A stretch of 64,000 nucleotides of DNA from JTS-RE37 sp963756115 (GTDB taxonomy: Bacteria; Bacteroidota; Bacteroidia; Flavobacteriales; Flavobacteriaceae): contig CAVWMN010000003.1 in the NCBI GenBank assembly GCA_963756115.1, positions 744,001-808,000 on the forward strand, given 5' to 3'. Below are positions 8,434-17,402 of the stretch, in pieces (position 1 is the stretch's first letter; every line of letters starts with the position of its first letter). The notes beneath the pieces are model-generated. The model was not told the origin of the DNA. It made no database searches and saw only the letters and a program-made list of their open reading frames with translations. A program made the translations under genes and the position numbers.

Positions 8434-9372
8434 TTATTTGATAATGAGTTCGGTGACAAAGATAACCAGGGGAAGAACAATGGAAGCAATGAGCAGCATT
8501 TCCTTGATATTGGCTTTTTTGATAACCTCAACATACTTTGTCAGTAATATGGAGGCGGGTAAAAAGGTGATTAATATGGGAAACGCGGTCGCAGAAGTTT
8601 CCAGGACGGTAACGACTAATCCAATTACGAATGAGATCGCGATAATCCTCATGGTAATCAATTTCCCGGTACCCAATTTCCCTAATTTAAGGAAGGCCCA
8701 AAATCCTGTAAAAAGTGTAATTATGCCATATATGAACAACTTGGTACTGTTGGCCCAATAGGCATAAAATGTGGTGTTGAAATTCAGGGATAAAGTATAG
8801 TGGTCCGTAAACAGGTATTCCTTATCCAGTAAGATGAGGATGCTGTAAACAATGATCCCCACCGTGCAGATCCCCAGTAAGGGTACCAGCCAATTCCGGA
8901 TGTTCTTGGGTTCGTAGAAATAGATGGCGATAAAAATCAGCAGGATGTACAACAGTGCCCAGTCGTAGAACAGGCTTGAGACCGCTGTCCAGAGGGTGGC
9001 GTCAAATAGTTTCAGTTTGGTGTCCTTCATCGATCGCAGGCTGATAAGCCGCCTGTGCGCCAGGAGCAAAAAAAATCCGCACATAATGGCATTGTTATCG
9101 GTGAGTACGTCCGAAAACACCACGATCAGGCCTACATAGAAAAGGATGGTATAGGCATTGGTCCCCGTGATCTGGTTCCGTTTCACAATGAAATTCACCA
9201 CAAAAATACCGAAGAGCAGCATGGCCAGGACCACAAACTGTACAACAAGATCTTCCGGGGAATAGGCGTTCTGGTAAACCAGCAAAATAAGGATCCAGTA
9301 AAAGGTAAACAGAAATCCAAGCAGTATAATATAATTTATTGGCTTTGTTTTTCCAAAAATGCTCGAAATCAT
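8434..9372 (-). CDS. DUF6427 family membrane protein
   Basis: Polytopic inner-membrane protein of 312 residues with about eight hydrophobic segments. It matches DUF6427, a conserved flavobacterial membrane family of unknown function usually found near purD, upp, DUF4254 and DUF6341 genes. Landmarks are the N-terminal SIFGKTKPINY and the charged loop LLAHRRLISLRSMKDTK. It is divergent from the small DUF6341 gene with only 39 bases between the starts, so the two promoters overlap. No catalytic motif is seen. Confidence 0.8.
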   Translation of the reverse strand: MISSIFGKTKPINYIILLGFLFTFYWILILLVYQNAYSPEDLVVQFVVLAMLLFGIFVVNFIVKRNQITGTNAYTILFYVGLIVVFSDVLTDNNAIMCGFFLLLAHRRLISLRSMKDTKLKLFDATLWTAVSSLFYDWALLYILLIFIAIYFYEPKNIRNWLVPLLGICTVGIIVYSILILLDKEYLFTDHYTLSLNFNTTFYAYWANSTKLFIYGIITLFTGFWAFLKLGKLGTGKLITMRIIAISFVIGLVVTVLETSATAFPILITFLPASILLTKYVEVIKKANIKEMLLIASIVLPLVIFVTELIIK

Positions 9373-9384
9373 CCCGGGTTTTTA

Positions 9385-9392
9385 TATTTTTG
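9385..9392 (+). promoter_or_regulatory. -7 promoter element upstream of the DUF6341 gene
   Basis: TATTTTTG fits TAnnTTTG and lies 20 bases before the ATG at 9412. The alternative in-frame ATG at 9394 would fall upstream of the expected transcription start, which favours 9412. Confidence 0.4.
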
Positions 9393-9411
9393 CATGGTAA
9401 ATATAACCAAG

Positions 9412-9627
9412 ATGCGAGCATTTTTTGAAGGCATAGAAGATTTATTCGTGAACGTGCTTTTCTGGCCGTTTGATTTTTTACGGTACATCCAGAGTTGGTG
9501 GACTGCCAACATTATCAGCTGGATCTTTATAATTATCGGGATAGTGGCCTTTACCTATTGGCTGTTACAGCTCAAAAAGTTTGACGAGGAAGAAGACAAG
9601 ACCATTTCCTCCCATTCCTATTTATAG
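9412..9627 (+). CDS. Small membrane protein, DUF6341 family
   Basis: A 71-residue protein with an amphipathic N-terminus (MRAFFEGIEDLF), one strong transmembrane helix around residues 33-52, and an acidic Lys/Asp/Glu tail. It matches a short flavobacterial family (DUF6341) that sits between DUF6427 and purD. The longer open frame upstream of the ATG at 9412 is antisense to the DUF6427 gene and is not counted. Its 3' end overlaps the 3' end of purD by six bases on the opposite strand. Function is unknown. Confidence 0.75.
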   Translation: MRAFFEGIEDLFVNVLFWPFDFLRYIQSWWTANIISWIFIIIGIVAFTYWLLQLKKFDEEEDKTISSHSYL

Positions 9628-10893
9628 GTCGAACCCGATATCCTTTCGGTAATACATATTTTCAAACCGGATATGTGAAAGGCTGCTGTATGAATGTTCT
9701 ACGGCTTCCTTAAAATCCTCCCCAAAAGAAGTTACTGCCAGTACCCGTCCCCCCGAGGTGATCGCCTTCCCTCCCTTAAGCTGCGTGCCGGCGTGAAATA
9801 CCAGGGACCCTTCCACCTTTTCCAGCCCGCTGATCTCCTTTCCTTTTTCATAAGCCTCTGGATAACCGCCTGAGACCGCCATGATCGTTGCCGCGGTACG
9901 CTCATCGATCTCCAGGTCTATTTGTTGCAGGCCCCCGTTCGCCACGGCACTGAAAACCTCGAGCAGGTCATTTTTGATCCTTGGGATGACCACTTCGGTT
10001 TCCGGGTCGCCCAGCCGTACGTTGTATTCAATTACAAATGGGTCGTCCCCCACGCGGATCAGGCCGATAAAGATAAACCCTTGGTAGGGCAACCCGTCTT
10101 TCTGGAGGCCGGCTATCGTCGGAGCTACAATGCGATGCTGGATTTTGTCCGCAAATTCCTTGTCGACAAAGGGGACGGGGGAGATGGCACCCATCCCGCC
10201 AGTGTTCAGTCCGGAATCTCCTTCACCTATTCGTTTGTAATCTTTGGCAGTAGGTAAAACTTTATAATTTTTCCCGTCTGTGAGCACAAAGCAACTCAGT
10301 TCAATCCCCGACAAAAACTCCTCGATCACTACTGTTGTACCGGCGCTGCCAAATTTGGATCCCAGTAGCATAGCCTGCAATTCCTTTTTGGCTTCTGTGC
10401 GGTCCTGCAATATCAAAACCCCTTTGCCGGCTGCAAGCCCATCGGCTTTGAGAACATACGGGGGTTGGATGGTGTCGAGGAAAGCGAGTCCGGCTGGGCA
10501 GGTATCGGACGTAAAACTTTTATAGGCGGCCGTAGGGATATGGTGGCGGATCATAAATTCCTTGGCAAATTCCTTGCTTCCTTCCAGGGCAGCTGCTTCC
10601 CGGGCGGGCCCAATGACGGGGATATGGGCGATTTCCGGGTCGTCCAGGAAGTAATTATGGATCCCATTGACCAGTGGATCTTCAGGCCCAACGATGACCA
10701 TTTCAATGTCCTGGGACAGAACACATGCCTTTATGGACGGAAAATCATTGACATTTATATGAATGTTCTTTGCAATCAGGGCGGTCCCCGCGTTGCCGGG
10801 TGCCACGTAAAGTGTATCGAGGAGGGGACTTTGCTTTAGTTTCCAGGCCAGGGTATGTTCCCTGCCGCCAGCACCGAGGATCAGGATATTCAT
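9622..10893 (-). CDS. purD: Phosphoribosylamine--glycine ligase
   Basis: Cytosolic enzyme of purine synthesis that joins 5-phosphoribosylamine and glycine using ATP to give GAR. The 423-residue length is standard. It opens with MNILILGAGGREHTLAWKL, continues with the segment VVGPEDPLVNGI, and has the ATP-grasp core with KADGLAAGKGV and the metal-binding segment EYNVRLGDPE. I start at 10893 because a -7 element (10909-10916) overlaps the alternative upstream ATG at 10911. It appears monocistronic; its tail overlaps the convergent DUF6341 gene. Confidence 0.97.
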   Translation of the reverse strand: MNILILGAGGREHTLAWKLKQSPLLDTLYVAPGNAGTALIAKNIHINVNDFPSIKACVLSQDIEMVIVGPEDPLVNGIHNYFLDDPEIAHIPVIGPAREAAALEGSKEFAKEFMIRHHIPTAAYKSFTSDTCPAGLAFLDTIQPPYVLKADGLAAGKGVLILQDRTEAKKELQAMLLGSKFGSAGTTVVIEEFLSGIELSCFVLTDGKNYKVLPTAKDYKRIGEGDSGLNTGGMGAISPVPFVDKEFADKIQHRIVAPTIAGLQKDGLPYQGFIFIGLIRVGDDPFVIEYNVRLGDPETEVVIPRIKNDLLEVFSAVANGGLQQIDLEIDERTAATIMAVSGGYPEAYEKGKEISGLEKVEGSLVFHAGTQLKGGKAITSGGRVLAVTSFGEDFKEAVEHSYSSLSHIRFENMYYRKDIGFDL

Positions 10894-10908
10894 GAAGTGA
10901 AATTTGGG

Positions 10909-10916
10909 CAAAAATA
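10909..10916 (-). promoter_or_regulatory. -7 promoter element of purD
   Basis: TATTTTTG on the minus strand fits TAnnTTTG and would give a leader of about ten bases before the purD ATG at 10893. No convincing -33 element was found. Confidence 0.4.
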
Positions 10917-10959
10917 CGGTTTGAAACTGAAAACAGCTTCTAAAATGAGCGTTAAGCTA

Positions 10960-11946
10960 TTATCTTTTATTCCTGCTGGTGAAATCGCGATGCTCTGTTT
11001 TATCGAGTTCTTCCCGGGTCAGTGTTTTAAAATATTCAAAGGTCTTCTTCATTCCTTCCTCCCGGCCTACTTTAGGCTCCCAGCCGAGCAGTTCCCGCGC
11101 CTTGCTGATATCTGGCTGCCGCTGCATAGGGTCGTCTTTGGGCAGGGGTTTATAGATGATCTTCTGGTCTGTCCCAGTCAGCCTGATTATTTCCTCCGCA
11201 AAATCCCTGATCGTGATCTCATGGGGGTTTCCGATATTTACCGGCAGGTCGTAGTCGCTCAGCAACAAACGGTAGATCCCTTCAACCTCATCATCGACGT
11301 AGCAAAAAGAACGGGTTTGCGAGCCATCCCCGAACACGGTGAGATCTTCGCCCCGCAATGCCTGGCCCATGAACGCCGGGATAACCCGCCCGTCATTGAG
11401 ACGCATTCGGGGACCGTACGTATTGAATATACGCACTATACGGGTCTCCACACCGTGGAATCGGTTGTAGGCCATCGTGATGGATTCCTGAAACCGTTTT
11501 GCTTCATCGTAGACCCCGCGGGGGCCTATGGTGTTTACATTGCCATAGTATTCCTCAGTTTGCGGGTGCACCAGGGGATCTCCATAGATCTCAGATGTTG
11601 AGGCGATCAATATCCGTGCTCCCTTATCCTTCGCCAGGCCCAGCAGGTTGTGGGTCCCCAATGCCCCCACCTTTAATGTTTGAATGGGGATCTTTAGATA
11701 ATCTATAGGACTGGCGGGGGAGGCAAAGTGCAGTATATAATCCAATGTGCCGGGTACATGCACAAATTTGGTGACATCATGGTGGTAATATTCAAATTCC
11801 TCCAGTTGAAAAAGATGCTCAATATTCTTCAGGTCTCCCGTGATCAGGTTGTCCATGGCGATCACATGAAAGCCTTCCCTGATGAACCTGTCACAGAGAT
11901 GTGAACCTAAAAAACCCGCTGCGCCCGTAATTAGTACCCTTTTCAC
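10960..11946 (-). CDS. uxs: UDP-glucuronate decarboxylase (UDP-xylose synthase)
   Basis: NAD-dependent short-chain dehydrogenase/epimerase of 328 residues that decarboxylates UDP-glucuronate to UDP-xylose. The Rossmann motif GAAGFLGSHL is at residues 7-16, and STSEIYGDPLVHPQTEEYYG plus the catalytic YDEAK (Y-x3-K) are typical of UXS rather than 4-epimerases. It follows ugd by 29 bases on the same strand, so the pair converts UDP-glucose to UDP-glucuronate to UDP-xylose for the adjacent polysaccharide locus. The C-terminal 20 residues are a charged extension. Confidence 0.92.
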   Translation of the reverse strand: MKRVLITGAAGFLGSHLCDRFIREGFHVIAMDNLITGDLKNIEHLFQLEEFEYYHHDVTKFVHVPGTLDYILHFASPASPIDYLKIPIQTLKVGALGTHNLLGLAKDKGARILIASTSEIYGDPLVHPQTEEYYGNVNTIGPRGVYDEAKRFQESITMAYNRFHGVETRIVRIFNTYGPRMRLNDGRVIPAFMGQALRGEDLTVFGDGSQTRSFCYVDDEVEGIYRLLLSDYDLPVNIGNPHEITIRDFAEEIIRLTGTDQKIIYKPLPKDDPMQRQPDISKARELLGWEPKVGREEGMKKTFEYFKTLTREELDKTEHRDFTSRNKR

Positions 11947-11975
11947 GTCTTTATATATTTAACTATTCCCTTTTA

Positions 11976-13274
11976 TTACCGCCCGATGGATTCATAATGG
12001 AATCCTTCCGCTTTTATTTCCCGGGTATCATACAGATTCCTACCATCAAAGATGACATTTTCTTTCAACATCTCCTTCATCATCCTGAAATTGGGGTTCC
12101 TGAAAACGCCCCATTCCGTACAGATCACCAACGCATCTGCATTTTTCAGGGCATCATACATCCCATCAGCAAATGCGATGGAATCCCCGAGTTTCCGCTT
12201 TACATTGGGCATGGCCTCGGGATCAAATGCAGTGACACTTGCACCCAGGTCCAATAGCTCCTGAATTATATAGAGGGCCGGTGCTTCCCGGATGTCATCG
12301 GTTTCGGGTTTAAAAGCAAGCCCCCAAAGGCCAATTTGTTTGCCTTTCAGATCATTGTTAAAATACTTTTTTATTTTGGGTATCAGCGCCGTTTTCTGCT
12401 TCTGGTTGACATCGATCACAGATTCCAGGATCTGGAAGTTATAGCCGGAATCCTTCCCCGATTTATGTAATGCCTTCACATCTTTCGGAAAACAGGATCC
12501 CCCATAGCCGATACCCGGGAACAAAAATCGTTTCCCTATCCGGGAATCCGTCCCCATGCCAATGCGCACCTTATCTACATCCGCTCCAACCTTCTCACAA
12601 AAGTTGGCGATTTCGTTCATAAACGTAATCTTGGTGGCCAGAAAGGAATTGGAGGCATATTTCGTCAATTCTGCAGATCGTTCATCCATGATGATCACCG
12701 GGTTTCCGGAACGCACAAAGGGCTTATACAATTTTTGCATCAGGTCCGTGGCCCGGTCTGAACTGGAACCCACTACAATGCGTTCCGGTTTCAGGAAATC
12801 GTCTACTGCAAATCCTTCCCGGAGGAATTCAGGGTTGGAAACCACATCAAAATCACATTTTGCGTGCCTGGCAATGGCAGCGTGAACCTTTTCAGATGTC
12901 CCCACCGGAACTGTACTTTTATCAACTATTACCCTGTAGTCTGAAATTAGTTTTCCAATCTCCGTTGCCACGCCCAAAACATATTTCAGATCAGCAGACC
13001 CATCCTCATCTTCCGGGGTGGGAAGGGCCAGGAATATGATATCCCCATGATCCAGGCCTTCCTGCAGGGAAGTCGTAAAGGTGAGTCGCCCTGCATTTAT
13101 ATTTCGTTCGAACAGCACATCCAAATGGGGTTCATAGATGGGGACCTCCCCGTTTTGCATCTGCTTCACCTTTTGTTCGTCAATATCCACGCAGACCACT
13201 TCGTTCCCCGTTTCTGCCAAACAAGTCCCTGTAACAAGGCCTACGTAGCCGGTACCTACAACTGATACTTTCAT
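11976..13274 (-). CDS. ugd: UDP-glucose 6-dehydrogenase
   Basis: Oxidises UDP-glucose to UDP-glucuronate with two NAD+. The protein is 432 residues, normal for the bacterial family. It begins with the NAD-binding motif VGTGYVGLVTG, has the EGFAVDDFLKPERIVVG segment, and carries the catalytic cysteine in GGSCFPKDVKAL. The C-terminal UDP-binding domain ends with WGVFRNPNF. It is the first gene of a two-gene unit with uxs and is preceded by a good consensus promoter (13325-13355), so it may be expressed separately from the glycosyltransferase genes upstream. Confidence 0.96.
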   Translation of the reverse strand: MKVSVVGTGYVGLVTGTCLAETGNEVVCVDIDEQKVKQMQNGEVPIYEPHLDVLFERNINAGRLTFTTSLQEGLDHGDIIFLALPTPEDEDGSADLKYVLGVATEIGKLISDYRVIVDKSTVPVGTSEKVHAAIARHAKCDFDVVSNPEFLREGFAVDDFLKPERIVVGSSSDRATDLMQKLYKPFVRSGNPVIIMDERSAELTKYASNSFLATKITFMNEIANFCEKVGADVDKVRIGMGTDSRIGKRFLFPGIGYGGSCFPKDVKALHKSGKDSGYNFQILESVIDVNQKQKTALIPKIKKYFNNDLKGKQIGLWGLAFKPETDDIREAPALYIIQELLDLGASVTAFDPEAMPNVKRKLGDSIAFADGMYDALKNADALVICTEWGVFRNPNFRMMKEMLKENVIFDGRNLYDTREIKAEGFHYESIGR

Positions 13275-13324
13275 TCTTTTAATTTTTGGTTAATAGCAAT
13301 CTTCGGGGTGTATTTTTCAAGGCC

Positions 13325-13355
13325 CAAAAATAGTGATGCCGGTTGGCCCGGCCAA
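13325..13355 (-). promoter_or_regulatory. Bacteroidota-type promoter of ugd-uxs
   Basis: On the minus strand TTG (13353-13355), a 20-base spacer and TATTTTTG (13325-13332) match the TTTG-N19-21-TAnnTTTG pattern well. The predicted leader before the ugd ATG at 13274 is about 45 bases. This is one of the two best promoter matches I found in the window. Confidence 0.6.
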
Positions 13356-13543
13356 TTATTTGTGTCGAAAACCTGCATTATTGGGTTTAAAACAATAAAA
13401 CGGAGCCATACGGGGTTTTGTGTACCCCAATTTTGATTGTATCAGCTATTCGACCGGAAGATATCCAAGATCCATTGTTCTAATTGGTATAGTATATATC
13501 TAAAGGACTAAGGAGGTTTTTACAGATACGGATTTCCGGTTGG

Positions 13544-14713
13544 TCAGGCTTTTGTATCTGCCTTCGTTTTGCCATCGTTTTTCTTTACCGGCTTTTCCAT
13601 CTTCGATCTTATTTGATTAACCTTGCGTTTTAGTAATATTTTTTGCTTTAAGGTGGTAAAATTATAATTGTATTTAAAAAAAATATAACTCAGGAATATT
13701 ACTACGGAGACAAGCATGATTACCATTCCCAGGTTTTTTGCGGCACTGCCCAGGATAACAAAAAGCACTACAAAGATGATATTGAAACAGCCAATAATAA
13801 AACTGGCCTGTTTATGGCTTAAGCCCCAAAAATCGATCAACACATGGTGTATATGATTCCTGTCAGGTGAAAACGGAGCCTTCTTTCGGGCAATCCGGAT
13901 CGTAAAGACCCGGGCTGTATCAAAGAGCGGGACAATAAGGATGGCGATGGCGATCAGCGGAGCATTTTCCAATAAAAAAGGCAAATCCATATAGTCATAA
14001 GGCTTCAGGGCTAAAAACTTCAGCGTGAGCACGCTTATGATAAATCCAACAATAAGGGAACCGGTATCGCCCATGAATATTTTTTTATCGGAAGACACGT
14101 TGAACCCAAAAAAGGCCATGAGGCAGGCATTCATTGAAATGGCAAGCAGTGCGAAGAAATATTCCTCCGTCAGGTAAAATATAGTGGTATAGATCATCAT
14201 GATCACAATGCCCACAATGGAAGCCAGGCCGTCAATGCCATCGATAAGGTTAAAGGAATTAATGATGGTCAGCATCATAAACCCGCCTATAATCAGATAC
14301 AGGTAATAGGGGATCTCATTTATGTTTAAGAATCCATTCATGGAAAAGATCGTAAAACTCGGGTTGGCAAGAATAAAGGCTATGGCACATATTTGTGCCA
14401 TCAGCTTGGCCCCCGGGGAAATGACGACTAAGTCGTCCTTCAGCCCCACGATAAAAAGGATGGTAATTCCGGGAATAATATAAAAAGCTTCATCGAAGAC
14501 ATCCTTCCCCTTGATAAAAAAGAGTACAAAGATCAGGGTATAAAAGAACGCTACCCCGCCTAAAGTAGGTGTCTTCAGCGAATGTGAGCTTCTCCTGTTG
14601 GGGTCATCCATCAGTCGTTTGTGCTCCACTACCTTGATAATTTTAGGTATGGTCAGATAGGTGAGCAAAAATGACCCAATGAAAATTAATATGGCAGTCT
14701 CTAAGAAAAACAC
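13544..14713 (-). CDS. Undecaprenyl-phosphate GlcNAc-1-phosphate transferase-like protein (WecA/TagO/MraY family)
   Basis: Polytopic membrane enzyme of 389 residues that loads a sugar-1-phosphate onto undecaprenyl phosphate, starting repeat-unit synthesis. Family signatures are present in order: DDPNRRSSHSLKTPTLGG, NLIDGIDGLAS, FMGDTGSLIVGF and the HIHH motif before LIDFWG. The sugar is probably an N-acetylhexosamine phosphate, but this cannot be proven from sequence. A Lys-rich cytoplasmic tail of about 30 residues follows the last helix. It is the last gene of a four-gene unit with three GT2 genes upstream, the nearest 10 bases away. Confidence 0.9.
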   Translation of the reverse strand: MFFLETAILIFIGSFLLTYLTIPKIIKVVEHKRLMDDPNRRSSHSLKTPTLGGVAFFYTLIFVLFFIKGKDVFDEAFYIIPGITILFIVGLKDDLVVISPGAKLMAQICAIAFILANPSFTIFSMNGFLNINEIPYYLYLIIGGFMMLTIINSFNLIDGIDGLASIVGIVIMMIYTTIFYLTEEYFFALLAISMNACLMAFFGFNVSSDKKIFMGDTGSLIVGFIISVLTLKFLALKPYDYMDLPFLLENAPLIAIAILIVPLFDTARVFTIRIARKKAPFSPDRNHIHHVLIDFWGLSHKQASFIIGCFNIIFVVLFVILGSAAKNLGMVIMLVSVVIFLSYIFFKYNYNFTTLKQKILLKRKVNQIRSKMEKPVKKNDGKTKADTKA

Positions 14714-14723
14714 CTGTTATTTT

Positions 14724-15479
14724 TTATATGTTCCATTTTACGAAATACTTGATAATGGATCTTATGTGTGCCCACAATAGCCTGAATTCTTTCTTGGAGC
14801 CGTACTCGGAATGATGATATACGATGGCTGTTGGCAGGTACACCACACGTAAACCGATATTATGTACTTTTCTACATATATCAATATCCTCCATATACAT
14901 AAAATAACGGGAATCGAAGCCCTGAACTTTTAAAAAGATACTGGTCCTAAAGAGTTGAAAGCATCCCGAAACTGCCTCTACTTCCATTTGCCTCTCCCCT
15001 AATTGATCCAGATAATTTGCTCGTTTGAAAGCGCTCTTGAATACAGACCCAAATCCAGGTATCCTCCTAATCAGGAAATCCTGAATTTTTGGAAACCGTC
15101 GAATGGATTTCTGAAAATCTCCATTTGGGTAAAGTATTTTAGGCGCGGCAATCCCAATAGATTGGTCCTTTTCCAGGCAATCTATAAGCAAAGGTATAAC
15201 ATCGCTGTTAAAATAGGTGTCCGGATTCAATATTAAATGATAGCTGGAAATTTCTTCCAGTTCCTTCAAAATCAAGTTATGTCCTTTACCGAAACCAAGA
15301 TTTTCGCCCGTATGGATATAGGTTATCTCGGCCGAGGTGTAAAATTTTCTGAGGTAATCCGTCTTGGAGTTATCTATAAGATAGAGACGCTTTTCCAGTG
15401 GCGTACTTAAAAAACTGTTCACAGCCTGGGTCAGGATGTGTTCCTCATTATGAAATAAAACAATTGCCCCTGTTAACAT
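14724..15479 (-). CDS. Glycosyltransferase family 2 (WbbL/rhamnosyltransferase-like)
   Basis: GT-A fold enzyme of 251 residues. The N-terminal nucleotide-sugar-binding region contains YLIDNSKTDYL and the segment ENLGFGKGHN. The metal-binding DxD-like motif is in LNPDTYF, and MYMEDIDICRKV is the acidic acceptor-side motif typical of rhamnosyltransferases of the WbbL/RfbN group. With rfbBACD in the same locus, dTDP-rhamnose is a reasonable donor, though this is inference. It is followed after 10 bases by the initiating transferase gene and preceded at 18 bases by another GT2. Confidence 0.88.
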   Translation of the reverse strand: MLTGAIVLFHNEEHILTQAVNSFLSTPLEKRLYLIDNSKTDYLRKFYTSAEITYIHTGENLGFGKGHNLILKELEEISSYHLILNPDTYFNSDVIPLLIDCLEKDQSIGIAAPKILYPNGDFQKSIRRFPKIQDFLIRRIPGFGSVFKSAFKRANYLDQLGERQMEVEAVSGCFQLFRTSIFLKVQGFDSRYFMYMEDIDICRKVHNIGLRVVYLPTAIVYHHSEYGSKKEFRLLWAHIRSIIKYFVKWNI

Positions 15480-15497
15480 TAAAATCCCTTTATATTT

Positions 15498-16211
15498 TCA
15501 GCGCTGCCGGATGTTCAAAAATACCCGTTTCGAGAGCAATATTAATAAGAAAAACCGCATATAAATTATTCTTACTATTGAATTTCCGCTTTTGTATCCG
15601 GTAGTAGAAACATTCCCGGAATGTCGCCTGTAATAGGTCAAAGCTTCCTGAATATAAGCGGTTCTGCCCTTCAGGTCTGCCAGGAGGCCCAACCACATAT
15701 CGTGCATCGGCAACTGTCTTGGAAATGGGAGGGCAACCTGCAGCAACTCTGCCTTAAAAGCCATGGTAGCCCCTATGTAGTTATTCTTATAAAAGTTTTT
15801 TAAAAATCCAGACCGATCGTTCCTGTGATATAATAAGGAATCTTCAGTCGGCTTTTTACCTTCAAACACGAAAGCATTGGAAAAGACCAATGTATAATCC
15901 TTCAGCTTCTCCAGAGACTTTTTTACCTTCCCTTCTTTCCATATATCATCCTGGTCTGAGAGAAATATGATTTGTCCGGTCGCATTCTTCAGGGCATTCT
16001 CAAAATTATAAATCACGTTCTTGTGGGCAGAATGGTAAATCTTTATCCGGCTGTCCTGGTATGATTGAATCATCTCCAGGGTTTTGTCTGTAGAACCATC
16101 ATCAGATATCACCAGTTCATCCTGAGGGGATAGTTGCATTAAAATCGAGTCAATTTGTTCTTTGATAAATGCTTCCCCATTATAAGTGGCCATGCATACT
16201 GAAATCTTCAT
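15498..16211 (-). CDS. Glycosyltransferase family 2
   Basis: A 237-residue GT2 enzyme. The N-terminus MKISVCMATYNGEAFIKEQI, the VISDDGSTDKTLE segment and FLSDQDDIWKEGKV (SDQDD as the metal-binding DxD) identify the family and resemble galactosyl/rhamnosyl transferases of the RgpB/WcaA type. The segment LPMHDMWLGLLA acts as the usual acceptor-side acidic motif. The C-terminus is short and basic with a hydrophobic stretch, suggesting membrane association. It lies in the GT2-GT2-GT2-WecA unit; donor and linkage are unknown. Confidence 0.88.
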   Translation of the reverse strand: MKISVCMATYNGEAFIKEQIDSILMQLSPQDELVISDDGSTDKTLEMIQSYQDSRIKIYHSAHKNVIYNFENALKNATGQIIFLSDQDDIWKEGKVKKSLEKLKDYTLVFSNAFVFEGKKPTEDSLLYHRNDRSGFLKNFYKNNYIGATMAFKAELLQVALPFPRQLPMHDMWLGLLADLKGRTAYIQEALTYYRRHSGNVSTTGYKSGNSIVRIIYMRFFLLILLSKRVFLNIRQR

Positions 16212-16244
16212 TTGGTATGGAATCGGTGTGTGGTTGCAAACTTA

Positions 16245-17117
16245 CTACAAATCCACATCTCCCCGGGATCCGCGCTTTGGGGAGCGGATAAAATTGGAAT
16301 AAAATGTTCGAATAAATCCGAAATGCCTGTACCTCAGGGTCAGTCGCAAGGCACGGAGGAATAATATAATACTGTATTGCATCTGATCCCATATCCCATC
16401 TTTTTCGATATTTCCGGCACCTTCACAATAATAGGAAAACCTAATTGCCTGACTTGATAATGAGACGGTGTCATCGGAAAAATCCTGTTTGCATGTTTCA
16501 TCGATCACATAAAACCTTGGATATATCTTTCGAAAACGCCTTATAAACTGAAAGTCACTGAAATCCAGCTTAACCTTTTCGTTATAACCACCAACTTCCC
16601 AAAATGCAGTGGTATTTACCAAAATTCCACTGTTAACGGGAGAAAGCCATTTAAAGGAATGTGTTCCCGGAGCAATGTGGCCCGGATGGAATCCTCTTTT
16701 AAACGCATAGATACAAGGTGAAAATATTTTACCATTGTTAAGGTATAAAATGGGCACAAAAAGAAAGATCTCGGGATTTTTTTTGACCGCTTCTTCATAT
16801 TCAGCCAAAATGGTAGCAGGCAGCGTCGTATCCTGATCCAACAGAAGTACCCATTCCTTTTGGTGGTTCCGGGCGTGTGCAGCCCCGGCATTATACGCTT
16901 TGCTGACCCCCGGGTTTGTCGGATCGTGAAGATAGGTGATCTGCATACCCGGATAGTTATAAATCTGCTGGGGTTGGGCCGAGTTGTCATAAACAAAAAT
17001 GTGGGGGCAATCCCCTGACTCACAGATTCTTTTGATAGATTGGAACGATTCACAGTCTTCCAATGCAGTATTATAGACCACTATTATTACTGTAAGGGAG
17101 TCAATGAAGTGGTGCAT
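16245..17117 (-). CDS. Glycosyltransferase family 2 (RfbF-like putative rhamnosyltransferase)
   Basis: A 290-residue GT2 enzyme, first gene of the left-arm glycosyltransferase unit. It starts with SLTVIIVVYNTALED, has PTNPGVSKAYNAGA, and carries the DxD-like motif in LLLDQDTTLP, a combination seen in rhamnosyltransferases of the RfbF type. GGYNEKVKLDFSDFQFIRRF is the acceptor-side region. The gene diverges from the large OpgB-ILEI-GDPD gene at 17403, leaving a 285-base control region. The donor is not certain. Confidence 0.88.
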   Translation of the reverse strand: MHHFIDSLTVIIVVYNTALEDCESFQSIKRICESGDCPHIFVYDNSAQPQQIYNYPGMQITYLHDPTNPGVSKAYNAGAAHARNHQKEWVLLLDQDTTLPATILAEYEEAVKKNPEIFLFVPILYLNNGKIFSPCIYAFKRGFHPGHIAPGTHSFKWLSPVNSGILVNTTAFWEVGGYNEKVKLDFSDFQFIRRFRKIYPRFYVIDETCKQDFSDDTVSLSSQAIRFSYYCEGAGNIEKDGIWDQMQYSIILFLRALRLTLRYRHFGFIRTFYSNFIRSPKRGSRGDVDL

Positions 17118-17402
17118 ACTGTTTTATGATTGAATAGCAGGCTTAGACCAAACGGTTCGTATCGGATTCTTGCCCGGAGAATTCAGAATATGGGTTAAAA
17201 ATAGGAAAATTGAATCTACTGTCACACCGTTGTAAACAATTCAGGAGCATGCAGCACTATTTATATTGATTAAGTGGCACTGACCGCTGCAGGCCTGCTC
17301 CCTGTAGCATCATAACTACCCTGGGAGACATTACAAACCCGAAACCCCGGCCCTTGGAATACATTATATTATATTTGTGGATTCTTGCTTGAATTGAAGA
17401 TT
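17118..17402. promoter_or_regulatory. Divergent intergenic control region
   Basis: This stretch separates the minus-strand GT2 unit from the plus-strand OpgB-ILEI-GDPD gene. It contains TATATTTG at 17370-17377, a fit to the TAnnTTTG -7 element, about 25 bases before the ATG at 17403. I see no clear -33 element, operator or open frame in it. Confidence 0.4.

Noticed and set aside
13412..13428. Small GGGGT/ACCCC hairpin downstream of the WecA-like gene as a terminator
   Set aside because: Five-pair stem without a T tract in the needed direction; too weak to call.
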